Part shown: positions 55,061 through 63,958 of the stretch, piece after piece
How the letters are laid out: the number at the start of each line of letters is the position of its first letter
Position numbering within the stretch: position 1 is the first letter of the stretch
Assembly: GCA_964461265.1 (NCBI GenBank)
Contig: CAYWTS010000007.1
Span: 20,802 to 84,801, forward strand
DNA from: CAYWTS01 sp964461265
Lineage (GTDB): Bacteria; Bacteroidota; Ignavibacteria; Tepidaquicellales; OLB5
Direction: 5' to 3'
DNA: 64,000 nt
Notes under the pieces: generated by a model
What the model was told of the DNA's origin: nothing
Seen by the model: the letters and a program-made list of their open reading frames with translations, nothing else
Databases searched by the model: none
Program-made: the position numbers and the translations under genes

Positions 55061-55528
55061 ATGAAACAGAATACTTTTTACCAGCAGGATATTGGAGTAC
55101 CGCCTCCGCCACCACCTCCTCCTGCTCAGGATACTCCGCCTCCAACTCCTCCTGCTCCTACACAACCGGTATATACACCTGCCGGTGCATTCGATATTCA
55201 GAAGATGATAGGAGATATGAAGTTTGTTGGCATTTTTAATGTAGTTATGGGTGCTATTACTTGTTTATCTTGCATTGGCGCCATAACAGGAATTCCCACA
55301 ATTATAGCCGGACTAAGATTAAAAGACTCAGCCGAATCATTTATGATGTATTCGACATCTAACGATAATGCACATTTAACCGATGCACTTTCAAAACAAA
55401 GCAGGTATTTCTTTATACTTAAAGTGCTTGCAATCATTACTATAGTTTTGGTCGTACTTTATTTTCTGTTTATAATATTTTATTTCCTGATACTGGGAGC
55501 AACTTTAAGTACGTTATTTGAAAAATAA
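55061..55528 (+). CDS. Proline-rich small membrane protein (DUF5362-like)
   Basis: 155 residues. A proline-rich cytoplasmic N-terminus (about 14-37, with runs of up to eight prolines) is followed by two or three hydrophobic segments: FVGIFNVVMGAITCLSCIGAI, a polar loop with GLRLKDSAESFM, and VLAIITIVLVVLYFLFIIFYF. The layout and the loop resemble DUF5362 and CD225-like small membrane proteins; function unknown. ATG at 55061, 34 bp after the receiver gene. A terminator follows at 55562. Confidence 0.6.
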   Translation: MKQNTFYQQDIGVPPPPPPPPAQDTPPPTPPAPTQPVYTPAGAFDIQKMIGDMKFVGIFNVVMGAITCLSCIGAITGIPTIIAGLRLKDSAESFMMYSTSNDNAHLTDALSKQSRYFFILKVLAIITIVLVVLYFLFIIFYFLILGATLSTLFEK

Positions 55529-55561
55529 TAAAATTATAGCTTAAGAATGACTCTTATTAGG

Positions 55562-55592
55562 GGTAGCCTGTTTTTTCAGGCTGCCTTTTTTT
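55562..55592 (+). terminator. Rho-independent terminator
   Basis: Stem GGTAGCCTG (55562-55570) / CAGGCTGCC (55577-55585) with one wobble, loop TTTTTT, and a T-run to 55592. It ends just 7 bp before the dut ATG, so dut must either be expressed from read-through or from a promoter overlapping this region. Confidence 0.9.
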
Positions 55593-55598
55593 AATTTT

Positions 55599-56039
55599 AT
55601 GAAGATTAGAGTTAAATTAATAGATGAAACCTTAGGTAATCCTTTACCCTCTTATGCAACCGTTAACTCATCCGGAATGGATATAGCATCTGCATCTCCT
55701 GAAACAATTATTATTCCCCCGGGTGAATCATATTTAATTCCTACAAATCTGATATTTGAGATACCTCCGGGATTTGAAGGACAGGTAAGACCCCGCAGCG
55801 GTTTAGCTATAAATTACAACATCGGAATTATAAATTCACCCGGTACAATTGATGCCGATTACCGCGGTGAATTAAAAATAATCCTGACTAATTTCAGCAA
55901 AGTACCTTTTGAAGTTAAGTTCGGAGACAGAATTGCGCAATTGGTAATTGCCAGGGTTGAAAGAGCTGAAATTGTAAAATCAAACGACCTATCCACTACA
56001 GGGAGAAACGACGGTGGTTTTGGTCACACAGGAATTTAA
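55599..56039 (+). CDS. dut: dUTP diphosphatase (dUTPase)
   Basis: Homotrimeric enzyme hydrolysing dUTP to dUMP and pyrophosphate, keeping uracil out of DNA. The five motifs are present: SSGMDIASA (1), RPRSGLAI (2), GTIDADYRGELKIIL (3), RIAQLVIARV (4) and GRNDGGFGHTG (5, P-loop-like arm). 146 residues, normal. The ATG at 55599 closely follows a terminator. The next gene starts on the base after its stop. Confidence 0.97.
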   Translation: MKIRVKLIDETLGNPLPSYATVNSSGMDIASASPETIIIPPGESYLIPTNLIFEIPPGFEGQVRPRSGLAINYNIGIINSPGTIDADYRGELKIILTNFSKVPFEVKFGDRIAQLVIARVERAEIVKSNDLSTTGRNDGGFGHTGI

Positions 56040-57248
56040 ATGCCTGACGAAAAAAGAACATACAACATCAATGAAATTGTCATCTCGTTATGTTCGGTTA
56101 TAATTACCGCTATATTCTTTCTTGTAACCGGCTTATACAATTCACCAATACTGCTTTTCATAGTAATAATTATACTTCTTTATCCATTCAGGCAGTTTCA
56201 GATTGTTAAGATTTCTGTTTGGGTTTTATCAATTATTTTTATTCTCTGGTTCATAAATTCAGTTTTTCAGCTTCTGATTCCCTTTATATTTGCGTTTGCA
56301 TTATCTTATATGCTCAACCCGCTTGTCGAGAAACTCAACAGAAAAAATATTTCCAGAACATGGGCAAGCCTGATTATTATTCTAAGCTTTATAATATCCA
56401 TAGTGGCGTTAATATTATTCCTTGCTCCGCTGATTGTTGCACAATTCACAGAACTTATATCTTCACTTCCAAATGCTGTAAATGATGTAAACAAATGGAT
56501 TAATACCGTATTTTTACCCTGGCTCGATACAATAGGGATTCCAAGTAAAAACCTACAGGAAAAATTATTAAACCAGCTCCCTAGTAACCTGGAACAAATA
56601 CTTAACAACCTGATGAATAGTTTGTCTGCGATATTCAGCGGACTCTCGGTTGTTCTGAACCAGATTATTAATTTAATATTAATCCCTTTCCTTACTTTTT
56701 ACATTTTAAAGGATTTCGATGAATTAAAACTTCTAGTAAAAAAACTATTACCTCAGAAAAGATTAGAGATTTATGTTGACTATTATCACAGAATCGATGA
56801 ATTACTCGGAAGTTTTATGAGAGGATCTCTTATTGCAGCGTTAATACATGGAGTAGGTGTATTTATTTTCCTCACTATTATTGGTGTTAAATATGCTATC
56901 TTTTTAAGTGCTTTTTCTGCTCTTGTAAACCTTATTCCCTATTTCGGTGTTATAATATCTATTGTATTAACAGCTATAGTGGCTTTGTTCAGCGGCAACC
57001 CGGCATTGCAGGTTCCGCTATCGATACTTTTTTATCTTCTGCAAAATCTACTTGAAACATCTTATATAATTCCGAAGATAGTTGGTGAGAAGCTTGGACT
57101 CCATCCTGCAATCTTAATACTTTCATTAATGATATTCGCATATTTCTTTGGATTTATAGGTTTGTTAATAGCAATGCCTGTTACTTCCATTCTTATTATG
57201 TTTCTCAAAGACTGGCTCGATAAAAGAAAAATCCCGCAATCATCCTGA
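56040..57248 (+). CDS. AI-2E family (PerM-like) transporter
   Basis: 402-residue polytopic membrane protein of the AI-2 exporter/PerM family. About seven to eight hydrophobic segments: three near the N-terminus, a soluble amphipathic section (about 145-190, KWINTVFLPWLDTIG), then the rest with PYFGVIISIVLTAIVAL, IIPKIVGEKLGLHPAILILS and FGFIGLLIAMPVTSI, typical of the family. Substrates vary; autoinducer export cannot be inferred. It starts directly after the dut stop and ends 6 bp from a convergent gene. Confidence 0.9.
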   Translation: MPDEKRTYNINEIVISLCSVIITAIFFLVTGLYNSPILLFIVIIILLYPFRQFQIVKISVWVLSIIFILWFINSVFQLLIPFIFAFALSYMLNPLVEKLNRKNISRTWASLIIILSFIISIVALILFLAPLIVAQFTELISSLPNAVNDVNKWINTVFLPWLDTIGIPSKNLQEKLLNQLPSNLEQILNNLMNSLSAIFSGLSVVLNQIINLILIPFLTFYILKDFDELKLLVKKLLPQKRLEIYVDYYHRIDELLGSFMRGSLIAALIHGVGVFIFLTIIGVKYAIFLSAFSALVNLIPYFGVIISIVLTAIVALFSGNPALQVPLSILFYLLQNLLETSYIIPKIVGEKLGLHPAILILSLMIFAYFFGFIGLLIAMPVTSILIMFLKDWLDKRKIPQSS

Positions 57249-57254
57249 TTATAT

Positions 57255-59048
57255 TTATTGAAGCAAACGGCTTATGGAATTCCTAATACTCTGATATAAT
57301 ATTCCGTTTGGTTCGGTTTGCTGTTTCCTTGCAAGTTCCTCCTTAGTCCTGTCCGGATTTAATTTAACAGCGTTATCAAAATCCTGTTTGTAAAATAATG
57401 CATTGAAAGGATTAATTACTTTATATTCGAACTTATCGATTAACTCTGAATATTTTGGATCATTTTTCAGGAACAAAAAAGATTTATCATCCCAGAATAC
57501 AAGTTTCCATTCATCCGGGTTAATTGAACAGTATTTAACAATAACATTCTTTAGATCGTTCGGTCTACGTATCAAATCGGGATCCAGGTACAATATGTAA
57601 TCAATCCCATACTTTGCAAGTTTGTTTTCAAGTCCCTGCTTCATATATAAAATATTTGAATACTCGTTATATATTTCATCATTCAAATTCCTGCTGTCGA
57701 TAAAATTTTTCTGGTCCGGAAATTTCCATACAATATAGCCACCGGTTCCGAAATGGTTAAAAGGCCTGCCTTTGATATTATTTTCGCTCATGAAATCGTA
57801 TAACTGTACCGGTATAAACTCATCGTTTATTCCCCAGCCCGGTACCCTGTAATAGTTAATCAAACTGTATATCTTACCGGATGGTATCAATATAATAACG
57901 TAAATCATAAATACCGTAAAAATTATTTTTGGCATATTACCGTAAAGAATGGCATTCCCTATCTTATTATTGTTCCGTAAAACTCTGAAAATAATATGAT
58001 GAATGGAGATTGCAATAAAAAAAGCCATGACGATTTCGTAATCAACAGTAAACCTTATAGCCCTGACAGAATAAATAGTAAATCCTATCCACATTAATGC
58101 TGCAGTCAAATCCCTTTTCAGCCATGCGTAAATTAAAACAATCACACCTGAATACAGGAATATTTTATATAGTGTTATAATAAAACCAAAATCAAGTTTA
58201 GGTGAAAAGGGATTCTGCCATTCGTTCACTGTTTCAAGCATTTTCATCTTTGTATGACTATATGCGTATATATACGTTTGTAAACCATGAGGATTAATCA
58301 GAAGCACCAGAGCAGAAATAACAGAAATTATAAAAAGACTACGTAATTGCTGTTTAGTCAAAGGTTTAATATCGGTTTTAACAAAATAATTCGAATACTT
58401 ATAAATTATAACCTCTGATACAGTAAATATAAATAAATACAAGCCACCGGCTAATACACCCATATGACAATTTCCCCAGATAAGAAATATTAACGGGATA
58501 AACTTTAAATACTTTTGGGTTTTCTCCCTGTCTATATACTTGTATGAAGCTGTAATTGTAATTAATATTAAAAAAAATAAATAAGTAAAAATATGCGGAC
58601 GCGGTGAAAACCTGTCCATTATAGCAACCATTAATGTGAATAATACTATAATTGAAACTATGGAGTTAAGTTTAAACTTCTGCATTAAGCGGAAATACAG
58701 ATAAAATATAAGTACAAACATCAGCGATCTGAACAGTAGTATTGTATTATACCCGCCGATATTATATAATCCAAAAGTTAATACATCCCAACCCCATTCA
58801 AAGGGAATCCATTCCACACCTTCGGTTACAAAGCCAAAGACATCTTTATCGGGGACAAATTTATTCTCAACAATAAATCTGCCGGTTGCAAGATGCCAGA
58901 AAAAATCATCATCACCAGACACTTTGTAAGATACCGTGAAGAATACGAGAATAAAAAACACAGTAAACATACCCCAGACAAAATATTTATTCTCTGTTAG
59001 AATTTTCTTTGCTGTCTTTATTGATTTAATATTTTTTGCTTTAGCCAT
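57255..59048 (-). CDS. Polytopic GT-C-like membrane protein, function unknown
   Basis: 597 residues with about 10-12 hydrophobic segments. Just after the first helix comes an acidic motif, SGDDDFFWHLATGRFI (D46-D48, W51, H52), then WIPFEWGWDVL. This matches the general pattern of GT-C-fold proteins, in which an acidic first loop carries catalysis. The C-terminal part (about 430-597) is soluble. It may be a lipid-linked sugar-dependent glycosyltransferase, but the sequence does not prove it. Its start (ATG 59048) is 43 bp from repeat copy 2. It is convergent with the AI-2E transporter at a 6-bp gap. Confidence 0.65.
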   Translation of the reverse strand: MAKAKNIKSIKTAKKILTENKYFVWGMFTVFFILVFFTVSYKVSGDDDFFWHLATGRFIVENKFVPDKDVFGFVTEGVEWIPFEWGWDVLTFGLYNIGGYNTILLFRSLMFVLIFYLYFRLMQKFKLNSIVSIIVLFTLMVAIMDRFSPRPHIFTYLFFLILITITASYKYIDREKTQKYLKFIPLIFLIWGNCHMGVLAGGLYLFIFTVSEVIIYKYSNYFVKTDIKPLTKQQLRSLFIISVISALVLLINPHGLQTYIYAYSHTKMKMLETVNEWQNPFSPKLDFGFIITLYKIFLYSGVIVLIYAWLKRDLTAALMWIGFTIYSVRAIRFTVDYEIVMAFFIAISIHHIIFRVLRNNNKIGNAILYGNMPKIIFTVFMIYVIILIPSGKIYSLINYYRVPGWGINDEFIPVQLYDFMSENNIKGRPFNHFGTGGYIVWKFPDQKNFIDSRNLNDEIYNEYSNILYMKQGLENKLAKYGIDYILYLDPDLIRRPNDLKNVIVKYCSINPDEWKLVFWDDKSFLFLKNDPKYSELIDKFEYKVINPFNALFYKQDFDNAVKLNPDRTKEELARKQQTEPNGILYQSIRNSISRLLQ

Positions 59049-59091
59049 TTATTAGTTAGTAATAACTTTGAGCAAGTTGTTTTTTTAATAT

Positions 59092-59220
59092 GGGGTTGTC
59101 TCAAAAGTGTTTTTGTATCCGCAGCCTTTATGGTTGTGTTGCAGTTACCTTGCATAATTGCAAGTATGAAAGTTGCGGTTACAGTTTTTTAGCAATAAAA
59201 TTGCCTTTTGAGACAGCCCC
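59092..59220. repeat. MITE-like element, copy 2
   Basis: 129 bp with 16-bp ends GGGGYTGTCTCAAAAG (one mismatch between ends). It shares long blocks with copy 1 (for example GTGTTTTTGTATCCGCA and TATGAAAGTTGCGGTTACAG) and has the internal hairpin GCAAGT-ATGAA-AGTTGC with one mismatch. It lies between two minus-strand genes, after the stop of the enoyl-CoA hydratase gene and just upstream of the GT-C-like gene. No clear target duplication. Confidence 0.85.
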
Positions 59221-59238
59221 TTGTTTGTGTTTTCAGTA

Positions 59239-60012
59239 TTACATTCCCTTAAACTTTGGTTTACGTTTTTCGATAAACGCTGTTACACCCTCTTTATAAT
59301 CATAGCTTTTGCCTGCTTCATCCTGCATATGAGCCTCCATATTTAATATTTCATCCAGATTTGAATGAAACGATTGATTAAGTAAATTCTTAATCATTCC
59401 GATTGCGCGGGTAGGTGCAATCGCAAATTTTTTCGCATAACGCTCTAAAGCAATATTTAAAACTTCCTGATTAGTAACAACAACATTCACTAACCCAAGC
59501 TGTTTAGCTTCAATTGCACTTATTCGCTCTGCTGTTGAACACATCTGGAAAGCTCTTTGCAGCCCTATTATTCTAGGTAATACAAATGATGAACCCGAAT
59601 CCGGTACAAGACCAATACCAATAAATATTTCTATAAGCTGAGCCGATTCAACTGCAATCCTGAAATCACATGCCAAAGCCAGTGAAAGTCCGGCACCTGC
59701 AGCTACACCATTTATACCACAGATGATTGGTTTAGGCAGGTTAATCATTTGTTTAATCAGTGGATTATATTTTTCTTCTAAAGCCTCTTTGAAAGTTTTT
59801 TTACCGGCTTCAAAATCTTTTAAATCCTGACCTGAACAAAACCCTTTACCGGCTCCGGTTAAAACAACACACCTTATTTCATCCGATTCAGCTTCCTTAT
59901 ATGCCTCTTGAAGCTCTGTAAGCAATTCACGCGTAAATGCGTTTAAGGAATCAGGGCGGTTAAGAGTGATGTAGTAAATTTGATTTTCAGATTTTGTTAT
60001 TATACTATTCAT
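59239..60012 (-). CDS. Enoyl-CoA hydratase/isomerase (PaaG-like)
   Basis: Crotonase-fold enzyme of 257 residues. LNRPDSLNAFTREL, the oxyanion-hole regions GFCSGQDLKDF and GVAAGAGLSLALACDFRIA, and GLVPDSGSSFVLPRIIG, a pattern typical of 2-(1,2-epoxy-1,2-dihydrophenyl)acetyl-CoA isomerases (PaaG) and close hydratases. The position of the fatty-acid crotonase second Glu is replaced by the PDSGSS sequence with its Asp, as in PaaG. The rest of a phenylacetate pathway is not in the window, so a general CoA-ester role is also possible. It is 4 bp downstream of the deoxyhypusine-synthase-like gene. Confidence 0.9.
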   Translation of the reverse strand: MNSIITKSENQIYYITLNRPDSLNAFTRELLTELQEAYKEAESDEIRCVVLTGAGKGFCSGQDLKDFEAGKKTFKEALEEKYNPLIKQMINLPKPIICGINGVAAGAGLSLALACDFRIAVESAQLIEIFIGIGLVPDSGSSFVLPRIIGLQRAFQMCSTAERISAIEAKQLGLVNVVVTNQEVLNIALERYAKKFAIAPTRAIGMIKNLLNQSFHSNLDEILNMEAHMQDEAGKSYDYKEGVTAFIEKRKPKFKGM

Positions 60013-60016
60013 AAAT

Positions 60017-61192
60017 TTAAAGTTTATTCCCGATTTTTTTATATTCTTTAATAAGAAACTTCATCATTTCTTCCGTCTTTCCAGCTAATTTTTTCAGCTT
60101 TCTTGGTTTATGTTTCTTTAACGCATAAGCAGTAAATAAAGGCATCACAATAGTTGTATCAGAGTAACAAACTATTGTGTCTGGTAATTTATCAGGGTCA
60201 ACTTTACCCCAGCTTACAGCTTCCGAAGGCGTTGCACCCGAAAGCCCGCCTGTATCGGGGCGAGCATCGGTGAACTGAATAAAAAAATCATGCCCCTTCT
60301 CCTTTATACCAAGCACTTCCTGAATTTGCGGTTCGGTTTGGAGCATAAAATTTTTAGGTGAGCCGCCTCCAAATATCAAAACACCGCTTCTGCCGGGTTT
60401 ACCCTTATTCCCGCAGCGTTTTGCATTTAATACTATCGCTGCTGTTTCGTTTACGTCGCGGTTAACGTCGAATTGTAACTTGCCTCCCTCAAGTTCTACT
60501 GCTGCAACGTTCATACCAATTGAACTATCCCCCGGTGATGAGGTATAAACAGGCACTCCGCATTTATATGCTGTTGCTAAAATTGAATGAGTGGTAAGCC
60601 TAAGGTTTTTTTCAATTTCATACAGGTATTTACCGATCCTGAAGTGGAATTCGCTTGTAGGCATTTTCCTCTGAAATTCAGGTAGCATGACAAGTTTACG
60701 GTAAAATGCATCGGTTGAATATAGGACTTCTGCATCGAACAACACATCATATATCCTTATCACCCATTCATCACGGAGCTTTCTATCATCTAAAAACGGA
60801 GAACCGCGGTGAAGTGTATGCCCCAGTGCAAAATGTGTATCGTGATAAAGATTTGCACCTGTCGAAACAATCCAGTCAACAAATCCGTTTTCTATCAAAG
60901 GTTTAATACAGGCACCAAGTCCGGCAGGTGTTAGTGCACCGGTAAGACTCATCCCTACAGTCACGTCATCATCGAGCATCTTTTCAGTAAAAACCCGGCA
61001 TGCATCCGAAAGTCTTCCTGCATTATATGCCTGGTAATAGGTATCTATAAGCGTATCTAACGAAATGTTTTTAGTTATATTAGAAGGGTTTATACTTTTC
61101 CCTTTTAAATACCTGCTTTTGTTTTTAAATACTGGTTTGCTGTAAAAAATTTCTTTTTTTTCAGGTTTAACTGATTTTTTCTTTTGTGGCAT
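60017..61192 (-). CDS. Deoxyhypusine synthase family protein
   Basis: 391 residues. Homologous to deoxyhypusine synthase, which in eukaryotes and archaea transfers an aminobutyl group from spermidine to eIF5A. NAD/substrate motifs are visible: SLTGALTPAGLG, STGANLYHDTHFALGH, PVYTSSPGDSSIG and GGGSPKNFMLQTEPQI. The catalytic lysine is kept, K330 in SEAVSWGKVDPD, matching human K329. Bacteria lack eIF5A; members may make homospermidine or related polyamines, or modify another protein. The basic N-terminus (first 35 residues) is a lineage extension. ATG at 61192; co-transcribed with the enoyl-CoA hydratase. Confidence 0.9.
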   Translation of the reverse strand: MPQKKKSVKPEKKEIFYSKPVFKNKSRYLKGKSINPSNITKNISLDTLIDTYYQAYNAGRLSDACRVFTEKMLDDDVTVGMSLTGALTPAGLGACIKPLIENGFVDWIVSTGANLYHDTHFALGHTLHRGSPFLDDRKLRDEWVIRIYDVLFDAEVLYSTDAFYRKLVMLPEFQRKMPTSEFHFRIGKYLYEIEKNLRLTTHSILATAYKCGVPVYTSSPGDSSIGMNVAAVELEGGKLQFDVNRDVNETAAIVLNAKRCGNKGKPGRSGVLIFGGGSPKNFMLQTEPQIQEVLGIKEKGHDFFIQFTDARPDTGGLSGATPSEAVSWGKVDPDKLPDTIVCYSDTTIVMPLFTAYALKKHKPRKLKKLAGKTEEMMKFLIKEYKKIGNKL

Positions 61193-61274
61193 AAAACGTA
61201 AAATAATACTATGATTTAGGCAATCTAAAAAATAAATATAAAAAAAAATATGTATAATAAATTAATAGTTTATC

Positions 61275-61305
61275 TTTATTTAATTAACTATTCAATGTAA
61301 TTTTG
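61275..61305 (+). promoter_or_regulatory. Candidate promoter for the FG-GAP T9SS gene
   Basis: TTTA (61275-61278), a 19-bp spacer and TAATTTTG (61298-61305), the same layout as the nuoC candidate. It would give a leader of about 55 nt before the ATG at 61369. Confidence 0.4.
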
Positions 61306-61368
61306 AGCACTAAAAACTGATTTTGAATTAAATTCCGGTAGTGATTTAATTTAATAGGATTTAAAAAA

Positions 61369-63003
61369 ATGAAATTAATTATAAATTTTTTACTTGTATT
61401 ATTTAACTGCGTCTCTATTGCTCAGGATGATAATTCGGACGGAGTATATGAAAACAGATTAATTTTATGTAATACCGATTTTAATGGTGACGGTATAATA
61501 AATTCAGGTGATAATATTCTAAGCAGCAATATTGAATATTTTACTAAGCATTTCTCTTCGTTACAATATTCACTGGACTTTACACTTTCATGGTTTTCAC
61601 CCCCGGGTGCATTTGCAAATTGCTGGGATGGAATCTGCGGATATTTTGACAGTGATACACTCCTAGATATAGCAGGTTATACCTTTTCGCCAGCAAAATT
61701 TTATATCTGGGAACAAAGTCCTTTAAATCCCGATAGTTTTTATCTTGTGCAGGAATTTATCAAAGCAGAAGGCGGAAGCTTCGGTCCTATTGTTTCGGGT
61801 GATACGGATGGTGATGGAAAAACAGAGCTTATTGCTGCTGATGTACTTGGAATCTGCCGGGTCTATATTTATGAAAACAACGGCAACAATAATTATCAGG
61901 ATATGAACACACAATTTTCGATAGTTCATACAAGCAACAGCCAGGGAGGACAGGGTATTTATACCGGCGATATGAACAAAAACGGGAAGAAAGAAATAAT
62001 CGTAATAAGAGGTTCATCAAGTCCGGGAGGTGGTGAGGTAAGAATATGGGAACATTCCGGTGTAATAGGTTCAAATACATATACGAGTATCTATTCATAC
62101 ACAACAGTAACATACTTATTTGGCAAAGGAGGTTTCGGCGATTCGGATGGCGATGGCTGGGATGAAGCTTTTTTATCTTATGGCGGCCTGCCAACTTTCA
62201 ATACAAACATCAGGAAAATTGAATATGACTCTGCGTCAAGTTCATTTCAGCATCAAATGTTCTCTGCTCCGATTATCGGATTACCCGCTTCCTATAAGGT
62301 CGCTGATGTCAACAATGATGGTATTAAAGAACTTATATCGACTAATTCCTCAAATTATTTTGCTGCATGCTACATTTTGAAAAGTTCCGGTCAAAACCAA
62401 TACATAAAGCTTGATTCTATTTTTGAATATTCCGACCCCAACACTATGCTGATTTCAGATATTAAAACATTAACAGGCAATACATATCCCTCCATATTAG
62501 CAGGCAGCTTTGGAGGTAAAATTTATGTTTACCAGTTCAACGGCACGGTTTATTATAAAGAATACGAAAATACTAACCTGCCTTTAGGAAGAATCAGACG
62601 TGTTTACTGGCTTCCTGTGAGCAGTTATGACGGATATTTTAATACTTGGGACTCATCCAATACTAACGGTAGATTTTATGTCTATAAACGTAATCCTATT
62701 GTAGGAATCTCACCTAAAGAACATATTGCAGAAGGTTATTATCTTTACCAAAATTATCCAAATCCATTTAATCCTATCACAAAAATAAAATTTGACCTAC
62801 CGAACAAAGGGCTGCAATCCCTTGTTCAATTAAAAGTATATGATTTACTCGGTTGTGAAATTACTACGCTTGTAAATGCATATTTTAATCCCGGAACATA
62901 TGTAACTGAATTTAACGGGACAAAATATCCGAGCGGTGTATACTTTTATAAATTAATTACAGATGACTTCCAATCCACAAAAAAATTTATAATCATCAAA
63001 TAA
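61369..63003 (+). CDS. Secreted FG-GAP/VCBS-repeat protein with T9SS type A sorting domain
   Basis: 544 residues, exported and probably attached to the cell surface. A signal peptide (1-19, ending VSIAQ) is followed by repeats with Ca-binding D-x-D-x-D loops: DTDGDGKTEL, DMNKNGKKEI, DSDGDGWDEA and DVNNDGIKEL, which form an integrin-like beta-propeller. The last 85 residues are a type A sorting domain: GYYLYQNYPNPFNPITKIKF, LKVYDLLGCEI, NPGTYVTEFNGTKYPSGVYF and a final TKKFIIIK. Such proteins often bind polysaccharide or other cells. It is followed 9 bp later by the SDR gene. Confidence 0.92.
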   Translation: MKLIINFLLVLFNCVSIAQDDNSDGVYENRLILCNTDFNGDGIINSGDNILSSNIEYFTKHFSSLQYSLDFTLSWFSPPGAFANCWDGICGYFDSDTLLDIAGYTFSPAKFYIWEQSPLNPDSFYLVQEFIKAEGGSFGPIVSGDTDGDGKTELIAADVLGICRVYIYENNGNNNYQDMNTQFSIVHTSNSQGGQGIYTGDMNKNGKKEIIVIRGSSSPGGGEVRIWEHSGVIGSNTYTSIYSYTTVTYLFGKGGFGDSDGDGWDEAFLSYGGLPTFNTNIRKIEYDSASSSFQHQMFSAPIIGLPASYKVADVNNDGIKELISTNSSNYFAACYILKSSGQNQYIKLDSIFEYSDPNTMLISDIKTLTGNTYPSILAGSFGGKIYVYQFNGTVYYKEYENTNLPLGRIRRVYWLPVSSYDGYFNTWDSSNTNGRFYVYKRNPIVGISPKEHIAEGYYLYQNYPNPFNPITKIKFDLPNKGLQSLVQLKVYDLLGCEITTLVNAYFNPGTYVTEFNGTKYPSGVYFYKLITDDFQSTKKFIIIK

Positions 63004-63012
63004 TTTAAAATA

Positions 63013-63774
63013 TTGAATATACTAATCACAGGTGCTTCACAGGGAATTGGCAAAGCTTTAGCATTTGTATACGCTGATAAAAATAATAAACTTTTACTTT
63101 TAGCACGTAATACGGATTCGCTTAAACAAATCTGCGAACAGATTAAAAATAATTGTTCGGATTGTTTTTATATGAAGTGTGATGTTACCGATTATGATAA
63201 TGTCAAAGAATCTGTAAATTATGCAAAAGAAAAGTTAGGCAAAGTTGACCTCGCTATTCTAAATTCAGGTATTGGTGAACCTGAGTGGATGGATAATTTT
63301 ACAAGTGCATCATTTAAAAGGGTTTATTCGGTTAACGTATTTGGATTGGCTCATTTCTTCGAGTTCCTGATACCATTAATGAGAGCACAGGGTTACGGCA
63401 CTATTGCCGGTGTATCATCTATGGCTGATGTGAGAGGTTATTCAGGCTCGGCAAGCTATTGTTCAAGCAAAGCAGCAGCAACTGTTTTCCTGGAAGCAGC
63501 GAGGGTTCAATTGAAACAATTTAACATTCATGTTATTACCATACGTCCCGGTTTTGTTAAGACAGCTATGACCGATAAAAACGAATTTCATATGCCATTT
63601 TTAATGGATGTTCAGAGAGCTGCAAAAATTATAAAACGAGGTATCTTAAAAAGAAAAAGTGTTATTCAGTTCCCCTTCCCTATTGTTATGTCAACAAGAA
63701 TCCTTAAAATATTGCCTAACTGGTTATTCGACTGGGGTGTGAGGAAAGCAAGACCGCAAAGAAGGAAAAAATAG
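63013..63774 (+). CDS. Short-chain dehydrogenase/reductase (SDR)
   Basis: 253-residue classical SDR. The cofactor loop is TGASQGIGKALA at the extreme N-terminus, then NSGIGEP (NAG-like), SSMADVRGYSGSASYCSSKAA with catalytic Ser, Tyr and Lys, and RPGFVKTAMT. An Arg after the glycine loop region (LARNTD) suggests NADP(H). Substrate unknown. The start is TTG at 63013; the glycine motif begins at residue 6, so no later start works. A basic tail (RKARPQRRKK) ends the protein. Repeat copy 3 lies immediately downstream. Confidence 0.92.
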   Translation: MNILITGASQGIGKALAFVYADKNNKLLLLARNTDSLKQICEQIKNNCSDCFYMKCDVTDYDNVKESVNYAKEKLGKVDLAILNSGIGEPEWMDNFTSASFKRVYSVNVFGLAHFFEFLIPLMRAQGYGTIAGVSSMADVRGYSGSASYCSSKAAATVFLEAARVQLKQFNIHVITIRPGFVKTAMTDKNEFHMPFLMDVQRAAKIIKRGILKRKSVIQFPFPIVMSTRILKILPNWLFDWGVRKARPQRRKK

Positions 63775-63787
63775 TAAGCAATAAAGT

Positions 63788-63914
63788 AGTCGTCTCAAAA
63801 GAGTCTTTGTAATTGAAGATTATATATTTGCGTTGTATTTATCTTGCATTTTAGTCCCGCTATTGCGGGATGGTTACAGATTTTAGTCAAGAAAATTGCC
63901 TTATAAGACAGCTT
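63788..63914. repeat. MITE-like element, copy 3 (diverged)
   Basis: About 127 bp. The left end is AGTCGTCTCAAAAG and the right end GCCTTATAAGACAGCTT, both recognisable variants of the other copies. The middle keeps GGTTACAG and AAGAAAATTGCC, but the internal hairpin has a different sequence, TCCCGC-TATT-GCGGGA. It lies 14 bp after the SDR stop. Confidence 0.75.
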
Positions 63915-63958
63915 CATTTAAAATATTTTATTCGAGAATTTAAGCTTTTTGACTCCAT
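63914..63958 (-). other. 14-codon micro-ORF with strong ribosome-binding site
   Basis: On the minus strand, AAAGGAAGG lies just before ATG (63958-63956); the frame reads MESKSLNSRIKYFK and stops with TGA at 63916-63914, exactly at the boundary of repeat copy 3. It may be a gene cut off by the repeat, or a short peptide. No other gene is visible from here to the window end. Confidence 0.3.
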
